DNA from: an uncultured Acidimicrobiales bacterium
Lineage (GTDB): Bacteria; Actinomycetota; Acidimicrobiia; Acidimicrobiales; Poriferisodalaceae
Length of the DNA: 35,708 nucleotides
Assembly (NCBI GenBank): GCA_905477545.1
Contig: CAJQGN010000042.1
Coordinates: 1 to 35,708 of the forward strand
Direction of reading: 5' to 3'
Position numbers and translations under genes: made by a program. Positions 6,034 to 14,827 of this stretch are shown one piece after another (position 1 is the first letter of the stretch; each line of letters begins with the position of its first letter). The notes beneath the pieces were generated by a model. The model had not been told where the DNA came from, did no database searches, and worked only from the letters and a program-made list of their open reading frames with translations.

Positions 6034-7713
6034 ATGAAAACAAAAACAGTAACGACTCTATTGATGCAGACACTTTTAGCGGTCATTGTCGGCTTAGTGG
6101 TCTCGATCGTTGCAAATCTATTCATCGAAGGCGCACGGTATTTTCTATCCTTGCAATCCTCTTACAGCACTTTGACGGTACAAGTGAGCGGCTTCGATAT
6201 TAACCTGCTCCCCACATTAGCGATGTTGATATCTGCCGTTTTGATTTTAGTGGTGAGAAAATCTCTTGGCGTCACTAAGTGGTCAGGGCCAGCAGACAGC
6301 ATCTATGCCTTGCATCAGCAAAAGATTGGCGTTGATGTCCGAGTCGGACTTGGATCGACGTTAGCGGCTTTTATTTCTGCAAGTGGTGGAGCTTCCGTCG
6401 GCCAATATGGCCCTTTAGTCCATTTCGGATCAACCGTCTCAACCATTCTCTCCAGGTTCCCTGGCCTCCAGATAAACAGGGACATATTGCTCGCGTGTGG
6501 GGTCTCGGCAGCAATATCTGCTGGCTTCAACGCGCCCATTGCAGGCATTATTTTCGCTCATGAGGCACTCCTACGAAGATTTTCAATCGGAGCCGTTGCG
6601 CCAGTTTCAGTGGCGGCCATCGTTGCTTCGGCATCTAATCAGTATTTTGGTTTTGCCAACCTCGCATTTGCTGTGCCTTCATCTAATCTAGAGCTTGCTG
6701 AGGTAGTCCCTTTTCTAATTATATTTGCACCAATTTGCTCCGCCGTGGCCGTTATTTACATGCTGTCACTTCGACAAGGTATGAAGTTTGCCGCTTCTGG
6801 AAAATACTCGTTCACCACACTAATCTTTTCAACCGCTGTAGCCGTTGGCATCGTTGGAGCCTTCTTACCCGATGTCTTAGGCTTAGGCTCGAGTCAGATT
6901 AACAATATGGTTAACGGACAATACACACTTGCGTTTCTCTCACTTATCTTAATTGCTAAAATTCTAGTCACCGCTGCCTGCATATCGTTTGGTTTTTTCG
7001 GCGGAGTATTTGGACCGGCTTTATTCGTTGGTGGAGCCTTAGGCGGGATACTAGCTGGGCTGCTTATAGAAATCGGCTTACCTGTTGATTACGGGAGCAT
7101 CATCACGATCGCCACTCTGGCAGCTGTTGGATCTTCGGTCATTGGTGCACCTATCTCTGTCGTACTCATTGTCGTTGAGCTTACTGGGTCATACGATTAC
7201 GGACTGATGGCTCTACTTTCAGTAACCTTATGTTCTACCCTTACCTATCGGTTCTTTGGCCTCTCATATTTCGATAGACAACTACTTGATAGAGGTATCG
7301 ATTTAACGCGCGGTAGAGAGCATATCAACATGACACAGATTTATGTTGCAGAGCTACAATTAAGTGACAGCTTGTTTTTCCAAAGAGGTGCGGCGCCGGA
7401 GCATATCCTACAATCAATGCGAGAAAATCAAACCACCGAGGTCTACATCCTCAATGAAGACAAAAGTCTCTTTGGCAAACTGGACCTACATAGTTTGATT
7501 AGCAACATGGACAACTTTGAAGCCGATATTGATCAGTCCCCCACGAAGCTTGATACTACTAATTCTTTAGTTGAGGCTCTCGAAATCGCATCCGAATTTG
7601 TTGGGGAAAGCATCCCCATCATGGATGGGGAAAAATTTCTGGGTGCGATAACAGAAGGTGATCTGTTCAAGAAAGTCTTAGAAATTGAAGATTCTCTTCG
7701 AACTCAGGATTGA
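6034..7713 (+). CDS. CLC-family chloride channel with C-terminal CBS domains
   Basis: 559 residues: a CLC membrane domain (about 10-420) and a cytoplasmic CBS pair (about 430-559). Landmarks are WSGPAD (83-88, position of the GSGIP motif), GQYGP (123-127, position of GREGP), FNAPIAGIIF and GVFGP (324-328, position of GIFAP). Aligned by eye to E. coli ClcA, the gating glutamate E148 is Tyr125, and the internal proton glutamate E203 is Ala178 (the adjacent Glu is kept in AHEALL). From known CLC mechanism this argues for passive Cl- conduction rather than Cl-/H+ exchange. It is tightly spaced in the stator/K+ channel run, 16 bases after the four-cysteine gene and 3 before the Sel1 gene. Confidence 0.92.
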   Translation: MKTKTVTTLLMQTLLAVIVGLVVSIVANLFIEGARYFLSLQSSYSTLTVQVSGFDINLLPTLAMLISAVLILVVRKSLGVTKWSGPADSIYALHQQKIGVDVRVGLGSTLAAFISASGGASVGQYGPLVHFGSTVSTILSRFPGLQINRDILLACGVSAAISAGFNAPIAGIIFAHEALLRRFSIGAVAPVSVAAIVASASNQYFGFANLAFAVPSSNLELAEVVPFLIIFAPICSAVAVIYMLSLRQGMKFAASGKYSFTTLIFSTAVAVGIVGAFLPDVLGLGSSQINNMVNGQYTLAFLSLILIAKILVTAACISFGFFGGVFGPALFVGGALGGILAGLLIEIGLPVDYGSIITIATLAAVGSSVIGAPISVVLIVVELTGSYDYGLMALLSVTLCSTLTYRFFGLSYFDRQLLDRGIDLTRGREHINMTQIYVAELQLSDSLFFQRGAAPEHILQSMRENQTTEVYILNEDKSLFGKLDLHSLISNMDNFEADIDQSPTKLDTTNSLVEALEIASEFVGESIPIMDGEKFLGAITEGDLFKKVLEIEDSLRTQD

Positions 7714-7716
7714 TAA

Positions 7717-8526
7717 ATGAAAGAATTTTCAAAGAGATTAAAGACCGCTCTTAGACTCCTCATTACTGCCTGCCTTTTTTTCACAATATGTTTCAGCAAC
7801 GCCGACATCTTCGTGTCAGGGCTTAATGCTCTGGATAGGAACCACTATGCTTCTGCTTATCGATCATTTAAACCGCTTGCTGAGCAAGGGGCCGCAGAAG
7901 CTCAGAATAACCTAGGCTTCCTTTTCCAAAATGGCTTTGGCGTCAGAAGAAACTACAACACGGCCATCAAATGGTATCAGCGTGCCGCTGATCAAGGCTT
8001 AGCAGAAGCTGAACACAATTTAGGAGTTCTCAACTATCGAGGTCACGGCGTTGCCCAGAGCTACTCTGTGGCAAGACGCTGGTTCAATAAAGCTGCAAAA
8101 AAAGGCTTAAATGACTCTCATTATATGATTGGGTTAATGTTCTATAAGGGCGAGGGCACTGTGGCCTCTTTGGAAAGAGCAAATCAACATTTCTCCATCG
8201 CAGCAAAATCAGGTGACGCAAATAGCCAATATATGCTCGCCCATATGATTCTAACGGGTGATGCGGAAAACCCCTACAAACCAAAATCTAAAGATTCTTC
8301 TCCCTTTGATTTCAGCATTTTTGAGAGCGAGTCTTTGAACGCAATCATTGCATCATTGTCTCTAGCACTGCTTGCAAGTCAAAACGGGCAAGAATTGGCC
8401 GTCCAACTCGTCGATTTTGCGAAGTCACAGCTCGAACCAGAGGAAATTGCCATATCCGAGGAACTAGCAGAGGTGTGTATCTCTAGCGATTACAAAAATT
8501 GTCCAATTTTCTCAATTCCCGGTTAA
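7717..8526 (+). CDS. Secreted Sel1-repeat (TPR-like) protein
   Basis: 269 residues with a signal peptide (hydrophobic stretch about 13-28, likely cut after SNA). About four Sel1-like repeats follow between residues 40 and 185, recognisable by AEAQNNLGFLFQNGFGV, AEAEHNLGVLNYRGHGV and SHYMIGLMFYKGEG. The C-terminal third is not repeated and has two cysteines near the end. Sel1 repeats form helical solenoids for protein-protein contacts, so a periplasmic scaffold role is plausible. Only 3 bases separate it from the CLC gene, placing it in the same transcript. MotX of Vibrio is also a Sel1-containing periplasmic motor protein; the length and context make a MotX-like role worth considering, but I cannot establish it. 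Confidence 0.88.
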   Translation: MKEFSKRLKTALRLLITACLFFTICFSNADIFVSGLNALDRNHYASAYRSFKPLAEQGAAEAQNNLGFLFQNGFGVRRNYNTAIKWYQRAADQGLAEAEHNLGVLNYRGHGVAQSYSVARRWFNKAAKKGLNDSHYMIGLMFYKGEGTVASLERANQHFSIAAKSGDANSQYMLAHMILTGDAENPYKPKSKDSSPFDFSIFESESLNAIIASLSLALLASQNGQELAVQLVDFAKSQLEPEEIAISEELAEVCISSDYKNCPIFSIPG

Positions 8527-8539
8527 AGAAACTAAAGCA

Positions 8540-9004
8540 ATGTCCGATTTATTGTGTATCGGGCCGAGAATTATCATGAGTCAGCTAAAGAAAATAACCA
8601 GACAAATTGAAAGTTTCTTCTCTGATGGCAATCCAGAGCTAGACTTTCTTTTCGACTCGTTATTGCTTAGCTTAAAAACCGCGTCAAAAAATGCCGGTTC
8701 GAGCTCGATCGCCAGAGCAACTCCTTCGATAAAGCACGCACAAACCTTATCCACTTTACTCGAGGCTGCACTCCTAAAATTGCCAGTGCTCAGTCTGCAC
8801 GAGCACATTCAAGATCTCTTTGAATATTTCCAGCGAACGCTGCAAGAAAACCTACATATCCCGATTCACAGTGAACTGGACGATTTGGCCCAACTAACAG
8901 CTGAGCTTCGAAAAGGCATCACGTCTCTCTCCCAGACACCCAACATCAAACCGAACACCCAAAAAAATCTACAGCCTGCGGAATCACATCCAGTATCTAA
9001 CTAG
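8540..9004 (+). CDS. Small helical protein of unknown function
   Basis: 154 residues, no signal peptide, no recognised family. It looks mostly helical (ITRQIESFF, LDFLFDSLLLSL and HIQDLFEYFQ segments) with a hydrophilic tail from about 125. ATG 8540 follows the Sel1 gene by 13 bases; an in-frame ATG at 8576 would remove twelve residues and may be the true start, as the region before either start has only weak ribosome-site matches. It closes the stator/channel run. Its last four bases overlap the 3' end of flgL on the other strand, so the two operons converge without a terminator between them. Confidence 0.6.
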   Translation: MSDLLCIGPRIIMSQLKKITRQIESFFSDGNPELDFLFDSLLLSLKTASKNAGSSSIARATPSIKHAQTLSTLLEAALLKLPVLSLHEHIQDLFEYFQRTLQENLHIPIHSELDDLAQLTAELRKGITSLSQTPNIKPNTQKNLQPAESHPVSN

Positions 9005-10209
9005 ATAAATTGAAATAGTGATAACTGAGCAACTCTAGCGAAGCTCGCTTGGGTAGCCTCTAAACGCACCAATTCTGCATTGAATTGCGTGACCGCCTTT
9101 GCATAATCTAAATCTTCTTCTGAGGAGAGCATTTGATCGAGGCGTAGTCCCAAGTCTGCATTGATATCTTTCTGTCTTTCTAAAGTATTTAGTTTAGAAC
9201 CAATCTCACCGATAGCACCTGCAACCTTTTCTTGAGCAAAGCTCAGCTCACTAACCGCACGATCGATATTGCTCCTTGTGTTCGTAGAAAGAGCATCAGA
9301 GAAATCAGAAAGCATTTTAAAGAAGTCGACACCTTCAACATCTGTGCTTCGAACACTCACTGACAAAGGCGTTGTCCCACCATTATTTTGAGTGGTCTCT
9401 ATGCCGCTAAGAGCCACCCCAGCCTGCCCGGTTAAAGTGAGCGTTACAGCAGCCTTACCATCCACAACCTCAACCTCAACCTTCCCATCGATCGACGACC
9501 GCAGCAGCGCTTCGTTAAGGCTGCCCTCAATTTCTGAGCTTACTAACCGTGACCCTACATCGAATTCTATGACTGAATCACCCACCCGAAAATTATAGCC
9601 GCCCGCGTTTTCTACTCCTGTCAGGTTAAAACTTGTCGTTGTGCGGTTCACAGGGAGAAATATCTCGGTGCCATCCGTATTCGATTGAAGTATTCTGGAA
9701 TCGCTCACGGCAGTGAACAATCTCCGATTATCGCCCTCATAGCTAACTTCTCCGGTCGAACCATTCATTAAAAATGGCTGAGACTCTGTTTTACTACCAG
9801 AAAAGATAAAGTTTCCCTCAACATCTCGGGTATTTGCGATAGACAGCAATTCATCCCTTAAGTTATTCACCTCTGTAGCGATCAAATCTCTATCAGAAGC
9901 GCCCATACTGTCATTTGCCGCCTGAATCGCGAGCTCTTTTAAACGGGTCAAAATATCACTTCCTGATAGGAGCACACTCTCTTCAAGCTGAAACCTGTCA
10001 GTAAGATAGTTCATACCCTTGTCATAGGACTCAACTTTACGCTGTTGCGACTTAAGAACTTCTATACTTCTCAGCTTGCTCGTGTCGTCGCTCGGCCTAA
10101 CAATACTCTTACCACTTGCGATTTGCTCTCGAGATTTTGACACATCACTCTGCGTCGTTTGTATGTTCCTAACGGCTTGATCAAATAAATATGAGTTCGA
10201 TATCTTCAT
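9001..10209 (-). CDS. flgL: Flagellar hook-filament junction protein FlgL (HAP3)
   Basis: 402 residues. Flagellin-like N-terminal helices include SREQIASGKSIVRPSDD, with the MNYLTDRFQLEESVL and GSDILTRLKELAIQAAND blocks following. The C-terminal helix (LDYAKAVTQFNAELVRLEAT to LSLFQFI) is typical of FlgL. The middle, about 190-300, holds a beta-rich insert with an INFRVGD-like and two short repeat-like strands. FlgL joins FlgK to the first filament subunits and is exported through the flagellar secretion system. It is the last gene of the rod-hook operon, 19 bases after flgK. No terminator is visible at its end because it overlaps the convergent unknown gene by four bases. Confidence 0.95.
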   Translation of the reverse strand: MKISNSYLFDQAVRNIQTTQSDVSKSREQIASGKSIVRPSDDTSKLRSIEVLKSQQRKVESYDKGMNYLTDRFQLEESVLLSGSDILTRLKELAIQAANDSMGASDRDLIATEVNNLRDELLSIANTRDVEGNFIFSGSKTESQPFLMNGSTGEVSYEGDNRRLFTAVSDSRILQSNTDGTEIFLPVNRTTTSFNLTGVENAGGYNFRVGDSVIEFDVGSRLVSSEIEGSLNEALLRSSIDGKVEVEVVDGKAAVTLTLTGQAGVALSGIETTQNNGGTTPLSVSVRSTDVEGVDFFKMLSDFSDALSTNTRSNIDRAVSELSFAQEKVAGAIGEIGSKLNTLERQKDINADLGLRLDQMLSSEEDLDYAKAVTQFNAELVRLEATQASFARVAQLSLFQFI

Positions 10210-10228
10210 AGTGATTTCCTGGCTTAAC

Positions 10229-13200
10229 TCAAATTCTCAGAATCGAATCAAATAATTGATTAGCCATTTGCATGACCTTCGCAGAAGCCTGATAAGCCTG
10301 CTGAAAGCGTATGAGTTCAGCCGCTTCTTCATCCAAATTAACTCCCACTTTTGAATCCTTCGCCTGCACTGATTGCTGATAAACAACATCGAGTGCTTCT
10401 CTTGAAACTTCCGCCCGTCGCGCGGAATTGCCAGCCTGTGTCAGAATTGAGAAATAACTTTCCTTCAAAGACTTGCCATCGCTAGTCAAACCCAATCCCT
10501 CTAAATCAGCCACTCTTAGAGCATTCTCATTGCTTGCTACTCCAGATCGATTACCATCTACTGAAAAGACATCACCTACATTGGGCTGACCCTCTATGCT
10601 AAGGGCTATGACTCCATAGCTTATCGGCTCCCCTAAAGACCATGTTCTTTCAGATAAAACCGTCTCAGTCGTTCTATCAACAATTTGATAACTTGAACTA
10701 CTTGTGAAAATAAAGTCGGTTGTTCTTTCCCGTTGATGCAAGAAATCTCTTTCGGAACTCTCGTAGCTTGCGTAAAGGTCCAGCTGATCATTTGATCCGC
10801 CCGTAGTGAAAAGTATGAGGTCTTCGTCGAGGACTCCTCCTAATGACAAGGTCTCAACCAGCCCTAGGACTTCCAAATCATTAACGGTGCTAATTCCAGT
10901 TCTTTCTATGGAGACTTCCTTATCCGAGAAATCTCCACTCGTTCTATTGGCAACAATTTTGATCGCAGCTGTTATATCTCCAGAAATTTTGAGTAAACCC
11001 TCACTTTGGCCAAAAGAGATTGTGCTGGAGGCGGTTTTACCTGCATCTCCTCCTACTACATTTTCGAGGGTAATATTTTGAAGGGCATCAACCACAGCTC
11101 GAACACCAGTCGTACCCGATGCTTCATTTATTTTGTTTGCTATTTCCGAGATTGAACCCAGTGGGCTAGAAATACTCAGCGTTGTACCGTTAATTGTTAA
11201 TGCCGTACTGGTTAGGTCTATATCGTCTCCAGAGAGAACAACGCTAGTTTGAGCCGATGCGGTAAGGTCAAGAGAGTGTGTCGTGATATTGGAATTCAAC
11301 CAAGTCACAACACTATCTGCGCTTAAGGAGCCACCGTCAGCTAATGTTAAAGCAGTCAACGCTTTACCATTTAGTTTCAAGGCACCAGCATCGATCAGAG
11401 TCATTGTGCTCCCCGATTGATTTTCTACCTCAGGAACACTATTGCCTTGTATCTGTGCCTCAATTTTTAGTGCTTGTTCACCCGATTCCGTGGTTCCAAT
11501 AAAGGATTTCCCATTCATCCCCAAGGACCATGGCTTATCAAGATAGGCCCCTGAATCGTTTAAATACCGATCACTATATTGAGCACTGGCCTCAAAGCCA
11601 TTATCTGCTGTTAACATTGCGTCAAGCTGGCTTTGATTCAGTGTGTCAGAACCAAACAGATGAACACCTTCTCGCGTAAAAACCTGAATTTCGCCCCCCG
11701 TCCCACTCAATCTACTACTAGAGAGCGCTAAGTCAGCAGTTCCAGAACCAATGAAAAACGAAGGACTTAGATGACTAGCTTGAAAAGTTTTGGCGGATGA
11801 CGGGTGCGAATTATTAACTAGAAGGTTTTGCAGCGTGTTCTTGCTAGCAAGATCCGAAACAGACGTGGTCAAGACTGAAGCCTTGGTACCACCGGTGTTT
11901 CCACTGCCCAGTGTGATCCCTAAAAGTTCGCCTGCAGCAATTTTTTTAGCATCATCGATAACAACTCTTATATTTGAGGCTTGCGCCTCTATGGTGCTGA
12001 CCTTAACAAGATCGCCATCCATGGGCTTTCCAGAAATAGATATAGCGATTCCGTTAACGCTAAAGTTGTTAGAGTTCCCTGAGGAATAGGTTTGTCCGCT
12101 CGTCAAGTCACTTATTAGCCACCTTTGGTTTGACTGATCGAACATCAATTCAAGTTCGTGTCCATTTTTCGAATCAACAGACGAGACCTGAGCGCTCACA
12201 AATAAATTTGATTTAGCAAAATCAGTATTAACGACTATCTCGGGCAAGATTTCGAAGAGCTGAGATCCTGATTCTCCATACTGATCCATTCCCTTCGCTA
12301 GCGCTCCATTCACTTCCCTCGTTATCGATGCAGCAAGGCTGTTTATTTGTTCAATCGCATTTTTGAGTGTCGTATCGCGAAAAGATAGGTAGCCGCTTAA
12401 TTCGCCGCTAGTAATGCCACTTAAGGATTGCGTTCTGCCTGTTGGGTCTAAAATCAAATCGACTCCGATAGGCAGGGTTCCAGGCTGCCGGTTTAGACCT
12501 ACCTGCGCACTTTTTGACTGATTGACTAGCATTAAGCTGTTCGCATCATCACCCAAACCGACGTTAACTTCTCCATTAGTGAGTTCAGATACTTTTATTC
12601 CTACCAACCCAGAAATCTGTTGAAGCACAAGATCCCTTGTATTGAGTAGATCTGGGGGCTGCGACTCGAGACGCGATTGTCGGCTCAGCTTACGATTCAC
12701 AATACTTAATTGTTCTGCGAGGGAGTTGAGTTCGGTGACTCTGAACTCCAGGGCCTCCATCGTATCCGCGTCAATCGACCTCAGTTGTGAACCCAGTTCG
12801 TTTAATCTACTGGCAAGACCTTGTGATTCAGAAATCACAACGTTCCGCCTTAGTTCCGACGAAGCATCAAGACCCAATTCCCTAAAACTACTAAAAAACT
12901 GATCAAGAGCCGATGTAAGGCTCGCATCTTCGTTACCTAATAAATCAATTACTTGATGAGTGTAGTCAATTACAGGCGCCTGCGACCTCAGATCACTAAA
13001 GCTAGACCTTAGTGAGGATTCGAGCAGAGAGTCGTATGCTCGCTTGACGCCTACAGCGATTGCCCCCGTGCCCAGAACTACTGTTCCAGCTTGGGTTGGC
13101 AAATTCTCCCGGACATCTAATTCTTGTCGGACATAACCCTCAGTGTTGGCATTCGCGATATTGTTTCCAACGATCGCTAATGCGGACTGGTTCGTCTTTA

Positions 13201-13234
13201 CTGAATTCCCAGCGATGGATAGCAAGTCTGCCAT
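10229..13234 (-). CDS. flgK: Flagellar hook-filament junction protein FlgK (HAP1), very large
   Basis: 1001 residues, against roughly 550-700 in most gammaproteobacteria. The ends are canonical: ADLLSIAGNSVKTNQSALAI and VGNNIANANTEGYVRQ at the start, DEEAAELIRFQQAYQASAKV and MQMANQLFDSILRI at the end. The extra length is a beta-rich centre (about 390-900). It contains a Flagellin_IN-like unit at 678-730 (INGTTLSI, SISEIANKINEASGTTGVRA) and two copies of a SIxGxPxxGDxxxV element (about 398-413 and 879-893). FlgK caps the hook and nucleates the junction. The reading frame is continuous with no sign of gene fusion. It begins 6 bases after flgJ. Confidence 0.95.
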   Translation of the reverse strand: MADLLSIAGNSVKTNQSALAIVGNNIANANTEGYVRQELDVRENLPTQAGTVVLGTGAIAVGVKRAYDSLLESSLRSSFSDLRSQAPVIDYTHQVIDLLGNEDASLTSALDQFFSSFRELGLDASSELRRNVVISESQGLASRLNELGSQLRSIDADTMEALEFRVTELNSLAEQLSIVNRKLSRQSRLESQPPDLLNTRDLVLQQISGLVGIKVSELTNGEVNVGLGDDANSLMLVNQSKSAQVGLNRQPGTLPIGVDLILDPTGRTQSLSGITSGELSGYLSFRDTTLKNAIEQINSLAASITREVNGALAKGMDQYGESGSQLFEILPEIVVNTDFAKSNLFVSAQVSSVDSKNGHELELMFDQSNQRWLISDLTSGQTYSSGNSNNFSVNGIAISISGKPMDGDLVKVSTIEAQASNIRVVIDDAKKIAAGELLGITLGSGNTGGTKASVLTTSVSDLASKNTLQNLLVNNSHPSSAKTFQASHLSPSFFIGSGTADLALSSSRLSGTGGEIQVFTREGVHLFGSDTLNQSQLDAMLTADNGFEASAQYSDRYLNDSGAYLDKPWSLGMNGKSFIGTTESGEQALKIEAQIQGNSVPEVENQSGSTMTLIDAGALKLNGKALTALTLADGGSLSADSVVTWLNSNITTHSLDLTASAQTSVVLSGDDIDLTSTALTINGTTLSISSPLGSISEIANKINEASGTTGVRAVVDALQNITLENVVGGDAGKTASSTISFGQSEGLLKISGDITAAIKIVANRTSGDFSDKEVSIERTGISTVNDLEVLGLVETLSLGGVLDEDLILFTTGGSNDQLDLYASYESSERDFLHQRERTTDFIFTSSSSYQIVDRTTETVLSERTWSLGEPISYGVIALSIEGQPNVGDVFSVDGNRSGVASNENALRVADLEGLGLTSDGKSLKESYFSILTQAGNSARRAEVSREALDVVYQQSVQAKDSKVGVNLDEEAAELIRFQQAYQASAKVMQMANQLFDSILRI

Positions 13235-13240
13235 GAGCGT

Positions 13241-13657
13241 TTAAATATCTATGGCTTGCTTTGAATAAAGAGAAAGGGCCTTAGGTCTATTTATCTCTAA
13301 CGCAGGAAGAGCTTTCTCAGTCGGCAGATATAATCTCGCATCATTCGAGGTATGATCAGTAGATGACTCAAGGCCAAGATGCAGCTCGAGACTGTTTTTC
13401 ATGCCAAGCCCTCCGCCCTTTGCGAGTTCTTCTGCAATTTCCTTATCGAAAAGGGACTCGTAGAGCTTTATGCCCTCAGAATCAAACAGCTCTGACCTTA
13501 CGGTCGCTTTCCGCATACTCTGCAGCATTTGGTCAATGAACAAAGCTTCAAATTTTTCCAATACGGCTTTTGAGCTCTCGCGCTGACCCGCCGCATCTTT
13601 GTTCTTAAGAGAGGCTAAAGATGCGAAGTCAAAATATGAGTCTGTATTGGTAATCAT
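13241..13657 (-). CDS. flgJ: FlgJ rod-capping domain protein without peptidoglycan hydrolase
   Basis: Rod-binding domain only: EKFEALFIDQMLQSMRKAT, then YESLFDKEIAEELAKGGGLG. E. coli and Salmonella FlgJ is about 313 residues with a C-terminal muramidase domain; here the protein is about 138 residues and that half is absent. It should cap the growing rod, so another enzyme must open the cell wall. I chose ATG 13657, which has a GAGAG ribosome site just upstream; a TTG at 13675 in the same frame would add six residues and overlap flgI. It lies between flgI and flgK in the operon. Confidence 0.92.
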   Translation of the reverse strand: MITNTDSYFDFASLASLKNKDAAGQRESSKAVLEKFEALFIDQMLQSMRKATVRSELFDSEGIKLYESLFDKEIAEELAKGGGLGMKNSLELHLGLESSTDHTSNDARLYLPTEKALPALEINRPKALSLYSKQAIDI

Positions 13658-13671
13658 GTTCGCTCTCAGTA

Positions 13672-14826
13672 TCAAATGACAATTAACTCTGCCCGCAGAC
13701 TGCCCGAACTGTTTAGAGCGTCTAAAATAGCAATCAAAGAGGATGGCGTAGCACCGACTTGATTCACTGCATCAACAATGTCTCTTAAATTAACCCCAGG
13801 CTGAAACACAAACATTGGTCGGGCTTCTTCTTCAATGGTTATCTCCGCGTTTGCTACCGGAGCTGTTTCCCCTTCGCCACCACCAAGAACCCCTGCATTC
13901 GGCTGACTAATCTCATTTGTTGCAGAAACCTTGACCGTGAGTTGGCCATGAGTAACTGCAGTAGCGGTCACACGAACAGTCCGACTAATGACGACGGTAC
14001 CGGTTCTTGAGTTCACGACAACACGTGCCTTTGGCTCGCCTGGAGTCACTTCAAGATTTTCAATCATGCTCACAAAATTTACGCGGGCGCTGATGTCTTC
14101 CGGCGCTTGAACAGCCACTGAAGTCGCATCAATCGATCTAGCAGTGCCCGCACCAAAGTTTTCATTAATTACGTCCGTAATTGCCGAGGTGGTCGTGAAG
14201 TCAGCTTGGTTCGTGTTCAATATGACAAACTCTGACTGATCAAAAGGTGAAACAACTTCTCTCTCAATAATCGCACCACCAGGGATCCTCCCAGCTGTTG
14301 GCACGCCAATTCTTATCTCTGACCCCTCTGCAGAAACCTCAACACCAGAAACGGTCAATCCACCCTGCGCCAATGCATATATTTGTCCGTCCGTTCCTCG
14401 AAGTTCAGTCAGAATTAAATTTCCGCCCCTCAGACTGCTAGCCAACCCAATCGCAGCAACGTTCACATCTATCGTTTGTCCTGGCTTGGAAAACGGAGGT
14501 AAAGTCGCAGTAACGATCACCGAGGCGACGTTGTCGAGTTTGGTCTTGTCATAAGCAAGGGTCGCGACACCACGCTGATAAAGGTCATAGTTGGAAACTG
14601 GCCCATCAACATCGACACCAAGACGATCGAGCACAGTCTTTAAACTTTGTGCTGTAAAACTTATTTTGTCTCGATCGCCAGTACCGCTAAGACCAACAAC
14701 CAAGCCGTAACCAATGAGCTGATTCGAACGCACACCAGCCACCGAAGTCAGATCCTTAACGCGATCCGCCTCTGCCCAAAATGAAACCACCACTAATAGA
14801 ACTAAAAGAATAATTTTTGGGTACAT
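13672..14826 (-). CDS. flgI: Flagellar P-ring protein FlgI
   Basis: 384 residues with a cleavable signal peptide (YPKIILLVLLVVVSFWAEA). FlgI hallmarks follow directly: DLTSVAGVRSNQLIGYGLVV, GLSGTGDRD, the FSKPGQTIDVNVAAIGLASS stretch and the closing VDAVNQVGATPSSLIAILDA. It forms the periplasmic P ring around the rod, assembled with the chaperone FlgA. Length is in the usual range (about 365-380). The start codon lies one base after the flgH stop (TGATATG), indicating translational coupling. Sequence is unremarkable. Confidence 0.97.
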   Translation of the reverse strand: MYPKIILLVLLVVVSFWAEADRVKDLTSVAGVRSNQLIGYGLVVGLSGTGDRDKISFTAQSLKTVLDRLGVDVDGPVSNYDLYQRGVATLAYDKTKLDNVASVIVTATLPPFSKPGQTIDVNVAAIGLASSLRGGNLILTELRGTDGQIYALAQGGLTVSGVEVSAEGSEIRIGVPTAGRIPGGAIIEREVVSPFDQSEFVILNTNQADFTTTSAITDVINENFGAGTARSIDATSVAVQAPEDISARVNFVSMIENLEVTPGEPKARVVVNSRTGTVVISRTVRVTATAVTHGQLTVKVSATNEISQPNAGVLGGGEGETAPVANAEITIEEEARPMFVFQPGVNLRDIVDAVNQVGATPSSLIAILDALNSSGSLRAELIVI

Positions 14827-14827
14827 A

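Noticed and set aside
10229-13234. FlgK as an accidental fusion of flgK with another gene.
   Set aside because: Both ends are canonical FlgK and the frame is continuous; the extra part is an internal insert, not an appended protein.
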